Positions 19,501 through 27,800 of a DNA stretch of 64,000 bases are shown one piece after another. A program made the translations under genes and the position numbers. Origin of the DNA: Mortierella alpina (lineage: Eukaryota; Mortierellomycota; Mortierellomycetes; Mortierellales; Mortierellaceae). Under the pieces are notes generated by a model. It searched no databases. It was given only the letters and a program-made list of their open reading frames with translations, and was not told the origin of the DNA. Within the stretch, counting starts at the first letter, position 1; each line of letters opens with the position of its first letter. The stretch is taken from contig JANATF010000025.1 of the NCBI GenBank assembly GCA_029449245.1, positions 1 to 64,000 of the forward strand, read 5' to 3'.

Positions 19501-20431
19501 CTTCGACCAGATCTTCCGCTTGCACGGCATGCCCCGGGCCATTGTGTCAGATCGAGACTCGCGCTTCACCGGTAAATTTTGGACAGCCTTGACAAAGTTG
19601 ATGGGTACCAAACTCAACTTTTCCACTGCTTTTCATCCGCAGTCGGACGGCCAGACAGAGAGAGCAAATCGGACCCTGGAGGAGATGCTCCGCGCCTATA
19701 TCTCGTACCACCAGAAGGACTGGGATCTCTGGTTACCAATGATGGAGTTCGCATACAATAACTCTGTCAACCCCTCAACTGGATTTTCCCCATTCTTCCT
19801 CAACTACGGCCACCATCCCCTGGTACCGTCGTCTCTTCTCAAGCCACCAGCCACCAACGTCCCCGCAGTGTCCGAGTTCCTGACAGCCCAAGCATCAGCC
19901 CTCTCTCAGGCCAAGGACGCGATCATCGCGGCACAGAACCGCCAGAAGCACTATGCTGACCAGAAACGACGGCCAGTGCCTTTCGCAGTCGGTGACATGG
20001 TCCTCCTCAGCACCGAGCATATATCAGTTGCAGCTCACAAGCAGCGCCCCTCCAAGAAGTTGGAACCTAAATTTATTGGCCCTTACAAGATCATTGCTCA
20101 GGTCAACGACAACGCCTTCGAGCTGGACCTACCACCGGCAATGAAGCAGCACCCTGTGTTCAACGCCGACCGGTTACGACCCCACACGCCATCACCAAAG
20201 GAATTTGGCGAACGATCGCCACCACCGCCACCCCCGGATATCATCGAAGGCGAGGAAGAGTTCGAGGTAGAGCGCATACTCGACTACGCTGTCTTCAACA
20301 AAAAACCGAAGTGGCTCGTCCTCTGGAAAGGTTACCCATTAGAAAGTGCGACTTGGGAGCCAAAGTCATCCCTAACAAACGCCAAAGATGCTCTCGCCGA
20401 CTTCGAGGCCTCACGGAAGACGAGGACATGA
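16490..20431 (+). CDS. pol: Gypsy-B Pol polyprotein
   Basis: The open pol frame has an ATG at 16490, but this lies inside gag. The functional entry is probably the frameshift site at 16547. After a Pro/Ser/Thr-rich linker come the aspartic protease with IDGGA (17061-17075, Gly in place of the usual Ser/Thr), RT with CVDYRGLNK (about 17800) and VIYLDD (about 18090-18106), RNase H with VETDAS (about 18535), integrase HHCC (HDSPLAGH...CEQC, about 19160-19280), integrase core SDRDSRFT, and a C-terminal chromodomain (EVERILDY...WKGYP...TWEP, about 20260-20370). No internal stop. Only gag is disrupted in this copy. Confidence 0.93.
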   Translation: MPRLWPEPTRHRDSSRTRVGKRPGRGLIQARLAQAPPCPRCLDSARGSPRETPVVPQQNKVVSTPSSIASLAAHDPTTPLTSSSPTPFVTPPLTSSPTTPSDSSFNQPHSTQLPHPLPTCTSTTHHDPAPTLDPPLTPSDPTPLTSSALKRARRRRQRTVRLCSYATAFQNSRRLLTFIGAVNGRPAKILIDGGAEGNVISSKFCSANAIALQESVPIPVVLPNGSASLAHNVAAITLERDAYKDSLNAIVYPMPKYDLILGKPWLTQVNPNVNWRTNDLHFEHSGAPVFWSCTGFASSASTNSINVSALHFVSIASDPDASVFLAQVKLPTPPPKTEEPDMTEEVRQLVKVEFPDVFPPELPDGPPPDRGMSMRIETDPSADPPVRPVIRLSIAELDELRKQLQTLLRKGFISPSTSPYGAPVLFVKKKDGSLRMCVDYRGLNKITKKNRHPLPRIDELIDRFRTARCFSRLDLISGYHQMAIHPEDRHKTAFRTRYGHYEFNVVPFGLTNAPAAFSAMMRQALEPVLDRCVVIYLDDILIYSDDDEQHLKDLRAVLSLLRKAGLFAKLSKCSFMQEETEFLGHVISKDGLKTNAGLVKAIREWPAPTSRHEVMQFLGLTQFYHQYVDHYADIALPLTALLGSTTPFTWDTPQQKAFEDLKKAVTSAPVLRIFDPALTTGVETDASGFAIGAVLFQTDHNGVSRPVAFTSRKLSQAERNYPTHEQELLAVVHALRTWRYYLDGSHFIVYTDHATLQHFPTQPNLTRRQARWMELLQEYDFTFKYKPGKDNIVPDALSRRPDHKEPVPEPCQIHSLDINLDPGVRQCLVEGYPKDPILGPLHENCRQQQASHSDRYFVADDLLWINVDGQQRLCIPKDTDLRSTILHDAHDSPLAGHLGFEKTYDNLRRTFFWPRMARDTKAYIASCEQCQRNKPSTRHPAGLFTPLAIPSQRWDTVSMDFIVQLPKTARNFDAITVFVDKLSKQVHFCASHTTDSATDVARLFFDQIFRLHGMPRAIVSDRDSRFTGKFWTALTKLMGTKLNFSTAFHPQSDGQTERANRTLEEMLRAYISYHQKDWDLWLPMMEFAYNNSVNPSTGFSPFFLNYGHHPLVPSSLLKPPATNVPAVSEFLTAQASALSQAKDAIIAAQNRQKHYADQKRRPVPFAVGDMVLLSTEHISVAAHKQRPSKKLEPKFIGPYKIIAQVNDNAFELDLPPAMKQHPVFNADRLRPHTPSPKEFGERSPPPPPPDIIEGEEEFEVERILDYAVFNKKPKWLVLWKGYPLESATWEPKSSLTNAKDALADFEASRKTRT
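16547..16553 (+). promoter_or_regulatory. Gypsy-B -1 ribosomal frameshift site GGGAAAC
   Basis: G GGA AAC in X XXY YYZ phase, sixteen bases before the gag stop. pol is in the -1 frame and already open at this point. Confidence 0.85.
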
Positions 20432-20439
20432 TTTTTTTT

Positions 20440-20452
20440 AGGACGGGGAGGA
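20440..20452 (+). other. Gypsy-B polypurine tract
   Basis: AGGACGGGGAGGA directly before the 3' LTR, eight bases after the pol stop codon. Confidence 0.75.
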
Positions 20453-20604
20453 TGCAATGGATTGCAGTGACCTTGCGTCACCTTGGCTGCGCCCAGTACT
20501 AGAAGTTTCTAGATCTAGTCCTAGGCACATAAATAGAGACACCCGTCGAGCCCTGGCTCGACAGCCAATAAACGATCCCCTTCTTCACTTTACCTATTGT
20601 TGCA
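20453..20604 (+). repeat. Gypsy-B 3' LTR
   Basis: 152 bp, matching 9712-9863 by eye, followed by the CTCTT duplication and LINE ORF2. Confidence 0.95.
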
Positions 20605-20609
20605 CTCTT

Positions 20610-21963
20610 CCAAGGATCCCTACTCTCTCCCTTGCTCTTTGACATCTTCATCGACGACCTTGCAGAGCTCCTGGACCAAGACACCGACCGCCGAAGTCTG
20701 CTTCCCCGAGGCCTCCTCTTTGCCGACGATATCACCGCGGGTACCGTAGCCTTTGCGGATCTGCAAGTGTCAACTGACAAAGTCGCCTCCTGGTGCACAG
20801 CGAATGGAATGGTCGTCAACCTCGCCAAGTGCGGTGTGGTGGGCACTACGCCTTCCGACCCCCCTCTGGTATTTCCAGGAGTTGGTGAAATCCCGATTGT
20901 AGAATCCTACACTTACCTTGGTTTCCCGTTCGAACGCGACGGTGTCAACTGGAGCGCCCACCTTGACTCTGTCGCTACCAAGGCCTCTGCAACGCTAATG
21001 GTCTGTCGGAACAATGGCCATCTCTGGACAGCGGGCATCCGTCTGGCCTTCTATCGCACATTTGTCCGTTCGCAAATGGACTATGGCGCTGGTATCATAT
21101 ACCACTGGCTGATGAATTCGCTGGATCCCCCGAGATCCATACCGTTCCCCCGTATCCACGGCAATGACCGATCCCTATTCCGGCTGCTCATACCACTGCA
21201 GACAGTGCAAGAGACTGCAATTCAATGGATCACAGAGCACTCCGGCCCGTTCCTGGCTGCCCACTCGATGCTGGCTCTCCCTTTCGTCACGACGCGGTTC
21301 TCCAACTTGGCCTGCATGCTGACTCGCCACTTCCAACACATGGATCACACGAATCCGGCCGTGTTCCTGTCGCAGCGACTGTACTCAGGTCCCCGCACTG
21401 CGGACAGAGTTCTTCCCCACTGTCGCCGACATCCGGACATCCAGAGATGGCGACGCGATGAACGTCAACTTGCGGCCGGGACATTGACCCCTCTACCAGC
21501 GGGTCTAGTTCCTGGGGCTGACCGATATCCCCTGCGTCTTTGGCTCCGCAACCAGTTCTTTGCAGACTGTGTAGCCACTGGACAGACCCTGCCACGGTAT
21601 TTTACGACCGCCACCCGACGCCATCAGACCGGTGCCGTCCACGTTGTCTTCCTGCGATCCCGCCGCCTCAGGAAAAACGCCATTGCCTGGTGCCTGAACC
21701 ATTTCGCCATGGGTACCAAGTGTACGGTCTGTGGCAAAGACTTTCACCGAACTCACGTCTCGCGCTGCTACTCGAACAGACTGCTCCCGCTAGTGCCGCA
21801 AAACGTCTTTTCCGCCTTTGTGAACTTCGACATTCCAGCATCGTTTCCAGAGAACTTCAACATCATCGACTACCTCCTCCTATTCAAAAGATACTCAGCA
21901 TTAGCATTAGTCTTCGGTTACTTAGAATTCTGGCTCCGGCCTCGCACGAACTATGATACCTAG
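20610..21963 (+). CDS. LINE ORF2, segment 3: RT catalytic core and C-terminal zinc knuckle
   Basis: Resumes in frame after the second CTCTT copy with QGSLLSPLLFDIFIDDL, then LLFADD, whose two catalytic Asp residues are at 20719-20730. A thumb-like region follows, and near the C-terminus a CTVCGK...H...C knuckle (about 21721-21770) typical of LINE ORF2 proteins. The frame ends with TAG at 21961-21963. Gypsy-B therefore separates the first catalytic Asp motif from the FADD motif, so this copy cannot make an active enzyme now. Confidence 0.88.
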
Positions 21964-22024
21964 CACTCCCCACACACCAGACCCCCCGCGGGTGTCAACT
22001 GACATAATAAATATGACCTTAAAG

Positions 22025-22055
22025 CCTAAAAAAACCCTAAAATAACCCTAAAACC
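22025..22055. repeat. Internal telomere-like tract at LINE 3' end
   Basis: CCTAAAAAAACCCTAAAATAACCCTAAAACC has three telomere-like units in the same orientation as the terminal array. It lies between the LINE 3' UTR and the degenerate edge of the satellite. Confidence 0.85.
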
Positions 22056-24332
22056 GATGACCTCAAAGCTTCATAGTTTTATGAGGTCAAAGTTGGGAGG
22101 TCAACTTCTGACAGGCTTCTTCCAGGCGTTATGAAACAGTTAAGCCTCTTCAATTCATCGAATCTATCAAATTGGGGAAGTGTGACATCGGGGAGCTTAA
22201 AGCTTAGTGGTTAGGTGAGCTGCGAAGTAGAGAGGAAAAGTGCCATGGATCAATTGAACATCTCCAATTGATCGAATCCGTCAAATTAGGGAACTGTGAC
22301 ATCGGAGAGCTTAAAGCTTAGTGGTTTCATGAGGTGTGCAGTCGCGAGGAAGAGAGCTACCAGTGTTATTCAGGGTATTATGGAGCAGTTCAGCGTGTTC
22401 AATTGATCGAATGTATCAAATTGGGGAAGTGTGAAATCGGGGAGCTTAAAGCTTAGTGGTTAGGTGAGGTGCGAAGTAGAGAGGAAGAGTGCCATGGATC
22501 AATTGAACATCTCCAATTGATCGAATCCGTCAAATTGGTGAAGTGTGAAATCGGGGAGCTTAAAGCTTGGTGGTTTCATGAGGTGTGCAGTCGCGAGGAA
22601 GAAAGCTACCAGTGTTGCCTAGGGTGCTGTGGAGCAGTTGAGCGTGTTCAATTGATCGAATCTATCAAATTGGTGAAGTGTGAAATCGGGGAGCTTAAAG
22701 GTTAGTGGTTAGGTGAGGTGCGAAGTAGAGAGGAAGAGTGCCATGGATCAATTGAACATCTCCAATTGATCGAATCCGTCAAATTAGGGAAGTGTGACAT
22801 CGGGGAGCTTAAAGCTTAGTGGTGTCATGAGGTGTGCAGTCGCGAGGAAGAGAGCTACCAGTGTTGCCTAGGGTGCTGTGGAGCAGTTGAGCGTGTTCAA
22901 TTGATCGAATCTGTCAAATTGGGGAAGTGTGACATCGGGGAGCTTGAAGCTTGGTGGTTTCATGAGGTGTGCAGTCGCGAGGAAGAAAGCTACCAGTGTT
23001 GCCTAGGGTGCTGTGGAGCAGTTGAGCCTGTTCAATTGATCGAATCTATCAAACTGGGGAAGTGTGACATCAGGGAGCTTAAAGCTTAGTGGTTTCATGA
23101 GGTGTGCAGTCGCGAGGAAGAGAGCTACCAGTGTTGCCTAGGGTGCTGTGGAGCAGTTGAGTCTGTTCAATTGATCGAATCTATCAAATTGGGGAAGTGT
23201 GAAATCGGAGAGCTTAAAGCTTAGTGGTTTCATGACGTGTGCAGTCGCAAGGAAGAGAGCTACCAGTGTTGCCTAGGGTGCTGTGGAGCAGTTGAGCCTG
23301 TTCAATTGATCGAATCTATCAAATTGGGGAAGTGTGAAATCGGAGAGCTTAAAGCTTAGTGGTTTCATGACGTGTGCAGTCGCAAGGAAGAGAGCTACCA
23401 GTGTTGCCTAGGGTGCTGTGGAGCAGTTGAGCCTGTTCAATTGATCGAATCTATCAAACTGGGGAAGTGTGACATCAGGGAGCTTAAAGCTTAGTGGTTT
23501 CATGAGGTGTGCAGTCGCGAGGAAGAAAGCTACCAGTGTTGCCTAGGGTGCTGTGGAGCAGTTGAGTCTGTTCAATTGATCGAATCTGTCAAATTGGTGA
23601 AGTGTGAAATCGGGGAGCTTAAAGGTTAGTGGTTAGGTGAGGTGCGAAGTAGAGAGGAAGAGTGCCATGGACCAATTGAACATCTCCAATTGATCGAATC
23701 CGTCAAATTAGGGAAGTGTGACATCGGGGAGATTAAAGCTTAGTGGTTTCATGACGTGTGCAGTCGCGAGGAAGAGAGCTACCAGTGTTGCCTAGGGTGC
23801 TGTGGAGCAGTTGAGGCTGTTCAATTGATCGAATCTATCAAACTGGGGAAGTGTGACATCAGGGAGCTTAAAGCTTAGTGGTTTCATGAGGTGTGCAGTC
23901 GCGAGGAAGAAAGCTACCAGTGTTGCCTAGGGTGCTGTGGAGCAGTTGAGTCTGTTCAATTGATCGAATCTGTCAAATTGGTGAAGTGTGAAATCGGGGA
24001 GCTTAAAGCTTAGTGGTTTCATGAGGTGTGCAGTCGCGAGGAAGAGAGCTACCAGTGTTGCCTAGGGTGCTGTGGAGCAGTTGAGCGTGTTCAATTGATC
24101 GAATCTATCAAATTGGGGAAGTGTGAAATCGGAGAGCTTAAAGCTTAGTGGTTTCATGACGTGTGCAGTCGCGAGGAAGAGAGCTACCAGTGTTGCCTAG
24201 GGTGCTGAGGAGCAGTTGAGTCTGTTCAATTGATCGAATCTGTCAAACTGGGGAAGTGTGAAGTCGGGGATCTTAAAGCTTAGTGGTTAGGTGAGGTGCG
24301 AAGTAGAGAGGAAGAGTGCCATGGATCAATTG
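22056..24332. repeat. Subtelomeric satellite, block 1 (135-bp and 114-bp units)
   Basis: Begins with a degenerate unit (22056-22200) and then consists of mixed unit A (135 bp, TGGTTTCATGAGG to GAGCTTAAAGCTTAG) and unit B (114 bp, TGGTTAGGTGAGG to the same end). A and B share their 3' part (AATTGATCGAATC to the end) and differ by a 21-bp gap. Both lengths are multiples of three. The block ends where Gypsy-D is inserted, inside a B unit. Confidence 0.95.
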
Positions 24333-24523
24333 TGAAACGTATAGTGGAATTGTGAGAGTCAAGGAGACAAAGAGATGATGTTTATTCTTTGCCGAGGCAG
24401 GACTATTAAGTAGGCGTCCTGCCACAGGCTAACTATACACTCAATGAACTTTGATAAAAAGGGAAGTGGTCTCCAATTTAAAGAGGTACACTCCCTAGAC
24501 CAAGGTAGGTCCAGTACGTTACA
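24333..24523 (-). repeat. Gypsy-D 3' LTR
   Basis: 191 bp. On the coding strand it starts TGTAACGTACTGG and ends TACGTTTCA. Confidence 0.94.
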
Positions 24524-24536
24524 AGCTCCCCCCGAG
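24524..24536 (-). other. Gypsy-D polypurine tract
   Basis: Coding strand reads ATCTCGGGGGGAGCT next to the 3' LTR, a G-rich plus-strand primer of the usual kind. Confidence 0.7.
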
Positions 24537-24580
24537 ATTTGATCTAGAATATCTGCTGTTGGGTAAGAGGTAGGTAACTA

Positions 24581-24830
24581 ATGAGGGTAAAAGTGAAAAA
24601 CCTCATGAAATATAAACTATTGTGCGAGGGTAAAAATATGAAAAACCTCAGGATGCTCTTTGGATGATGATGGAGGGAAAAGTGGAAACCTCCTGATATG
24701 CGAGGGTAAAAATTAGAAAAACCTCTTGATGTGTTTTGCAGGGATAAAAGTGTGAAAAACCCTTTCAGGAACAGACACGCGCCTGTCAGTCCTTCTCTAT
24801 GGGGAAAACGCATGGCGTGAAAAACCCCAT
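24581..24830 (-). other. Gypsy-D 3' UTR hairpin array (six copies)
   Basis: Six short inverted repeats with A-rich loops on the plus strand (U-rich in element RNA): ATGAGG/CCTCAT (24581-24606), GAGG/CCTC (24626-24649), GGAGG/CCTCC (24672-24693), GAGG/CCTC (24702-24725), AGGG/CCCT (24740-24763) and ATGGGG/CCCCAT (24799-24830). Stem sequences differ between copies while pairing is kept. Most loops contain TAAAA, then GAAAAA. The array lies between the pol stop and the polypurine tract. Confidence 0.7.
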
Positions 24831-24854
24831 CAAGCTATCTGCTTGTTGCCGTTC

Positions 24855-27800
24855 TTACAGCTTGCCAGCATGCTTCTTTGAAGCTGGTCTTCTTTTGCTC
24901 TTTCTACTCTGACTGGCATTTTGAACGATCTCTTTTTGCTGAAGCTTGTGTTGTCTAAGCGCTCTCTTTTCTGCCTTTTCTCTCTTCTTATTTTGTTTGG
25001 CAACGAGGTGCGGATTGCTTTGCTTTAGACGCTTCCAGTATTGTCTGATCAGAGTGTCTGAATCAAAATTGCGATATGGAATTCGCTGATTGTGTGAAGA
25101 GTCGTATCCTTTCCACTTAACAGTGTACTCCACTCCCTCCCCAGAAAAGTCGTGTCCTACAATGGCTTCGACTTCATACGACTCGGCACTAGGAGCATCC
25201 AAAGCCTGAGTGACGCGTTTAAGTTGTTCTGGAGAATAATTGCGAGCGAGCTTTTGATTTGTAACATCCAATAGGGTGTAGGAGCCATTGTCAGAGCGAG
25301 ACATAACTTTGAATGGGCCATGATATTTAGGCGAGAGTTTGCCATCTGGTGTTTCTTCTCTGGTCATGACAAAAGTGCCAGGAGGAAAGTCCAGTATACG
25401 ATGCGATCGATTGAACTTGTCGATCATTTTACGCTGAGTGTCTGCACTTTTGTTCGCAATTGCGGGGTACACCAAATTTGTCAGGTACTCTAACCGCTCT
25501 TCTAGTTCTTCTTCAGTCATTAAATGTGATTCGGCAGATGAAAAGTCTGTCAAGCCTGCAAATGAACGACCGAAAAATAAAGAAAAAGGTGTGGAGTTGT
25601 GAAGGCTAGCCGCTTTAGTGTTCAACTGGAGCTGAACCATGGGAAGATAAGAATCCCATGTCTCTGTGCGACCTTCTAGCTGCTTTCGGAGATTGTCTTT
25701 AAGAGATCGAACGAAACGCTCTGCAACTCCATTAGACCTTGGGTGATACGGTGTGGATAGACGATGGTCAACCTGCAGCTTTTGCGCCATGAGCTTGATA
25801 ACAGCATTCACAAACTCGGCTCCATTGTCGCTCTGGATGATCTTTGGGAATCCAATACCACAAAACAGTTTGAATAGCACGCGGGCTACTGTCTCTGCTT
25901 CTTTGTTAGGTAACGGCTCTAAGAAGACAAATCTGGTACAGACGTCAACCATAACCAGCGCAAAGTTATTGCCTTGTGTGCTAACCTCGAACGAGGCGAG
26001 ATCTATAGCGACATGTTCTCCTGGGAGACGCGCATGGATTGCTTTTAATGGGTGATATCCTTTGCGAGCAATGTTGAAATGCTGACAGGGTCCACACTGA
26101 CTAACCCAAGTTAGACAATCTTCTCGAAGTTTAGGCCAGGTGTAACCTTGCTCGTGGATCGCTTGAACCATAGCATTACTTCCAGGATGACCAAATTCGT
26201 GAACACGTTTTAGCATCTGCTTGCGTTCTTCAACGTCCAAGATTGTGTCTCTTGGGGTGTCTTCGGTCTGCATCGCATGTGCGTATGGTGCGTTGGGAAC
26301 AACGCTTGGCGGAGTCAGGCTTTCTGCCAACTCTGCAGAAGAGATACTCAATGGTCCTTCCTCCAAGAGTGGAACTGTCGTCCTCTGACTTGACCTGGTC
26401 GCTGCTGCGATTTGATGCTTGTTGGTCCTATTTTGGCTTGGGGCTTTAGAAGCAGGCCAAAGCTCATCTGGGTATGCTCTGGACAAAGCGTCCGGAATGA
26501 CATTCAACAGTCCTGGACGATACACGCACTCAAAATCGTAGTTGAGAAGGGTTGCTTTCCAGTTCGTAATGATCTGCGGGAGCTCATCTTGTTCATGGAT
26601 GTACGTCAGAGGTCTGTGGTCGGTGTAGAGAACAAACTTTCTTCCCCACAAGAAATAATGAAACTTCATGAGAGCAAACATTATGCCTAAAAGTTCTTTC
26701 TTGTAAGTTGGGTAGTTTTTCTCGTGCTTGTGCAGCGCTCTTGACTGAAAGGAAATGTAATTGATCTCGCTATGATCATCTCTCCCCCTGGGCAGTTGAT
26801 AAAGCATAACACCTAGCCCGTCGTTGGAGGCATCCGTAGCGGCATAGAACATTAACAGAAAATTTGCAAATTTCAGGATGGGTGCTCTTTTCATCAAATA
26901 ACGAAAGGCATCGAAGCATCGCTTCTCCAGATCGTTCAGGATGAATTTTCCTTTCTTATTACGCAACGCATCTAATGGGCCCGAGAGTGTACTATGCATG
27001 GCAATGTATCCTCGAAAGTGGTTGAACATGCCATTGTACCTCTGGATCATTTTGTTGTTCGTGGGGTAAGGCCACGTTTCTACATTAGCCAGTTTCTCAA
27101 TGTTAATGCGTTTGCCGTCTTTGCTGATAATGAATCCAAGCAAGAGGACTTCTGTGCTGAGTAAGTGACACTTCTCCTTATTGATAATTAAACCCACTTC
27201 CGTGAGAAGCTTAAGGACTGAGATGACATGAGTGATATGCTCTTCAATAGACTGTGAATAGATAACGATATCATCCACATAGTTGTCAGAATAATGCACA
27301 TGTCCGAGTAACTGCGACATGGCTCGTTGAAAGATGCTTGTCAACGGCTTCAATCCAAAGGGCGCTCTTGCGAACATGTACTGCTTTCCACCATGAGTGA
27401 ATGCAGTCAGAGGTTGGCTTGCTTTATCAATTGGCATGCGGTGATATGCCTGGGAGAGATCAATAGTAGAAAAGTACTTTGCTCCTGCCATCTTGGCGTG
27501 AACGTCAGTGATCAGTGGCAAGGGGAAATTGTCTGTATCCTCTAGCTGGCGGTTCAGCGTGCGAGGATCAAGGCAGACACGAAACTTGGTGATGTTCCCA
27601 TCCAGGTCTCTTCTGGAGGCCATGGTAAGAGAATTATTGTATGGACAGCCTTTCGGTGCTGGCACAATGACACCCGTGTCCCACCAGGTTTGGATCGTAC
27701 TATCAACTTCCTCTTTCTCTGTTTGAGCGTAAAACGGGCGTGATCTTTCTTGTATCCTACAGCCAGGCCTTACTTTCAGAGATACGCTCATTGACTCGAG

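Larger units (their letters stand above)
9712..20604 (+). mobile_element. Gypsy-B: Ty3/Gypsy retrotransposon in LINE ORF2, itself split by Gypsy-C
   Basis: Bounded by 152-bp LTRs (9712-9863 and 20453-20604) that look identical, with the 5-bp duplication CTCTT at 9707-9711 and 20605-20609. Without Gypsy-C and one of its duplications it is 5277 bp. gag lies at 9993-10654 plus 16271-16571 and pol at 16490-20431, all open. The chromodomain at the end of pol marks a chromovirus. pol is clearly related to that of Gypsy-C and Gypsy-F. Confidence 0.95.
353..22024 (+). mobile_element. Telomere-abutting LINE (non-LTR retrotransposon), split by nested Gypsy elements
   Basis: The element has a 5' leader (353-520), ORF1 (521-2305) and ORF2 in three pieces (2298-2828, 8441-9711, 20610-21963), followed by a short 3' UTR. 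Removing Gypsy-A and Gypsy-B with one copy of each target duplication leaves about 5.2 kb, with ORF2 a single open frame of 1052 codons including the stop. The 5' end touches the terminal telomeric array and the 3' end touches a short telomere-like tract at 22025-22055. No long poly(A) tail is seen. The 5' boundary is placed where the telomeric repeat ends and is uncertain by a few bases. Confidence 0.9.
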
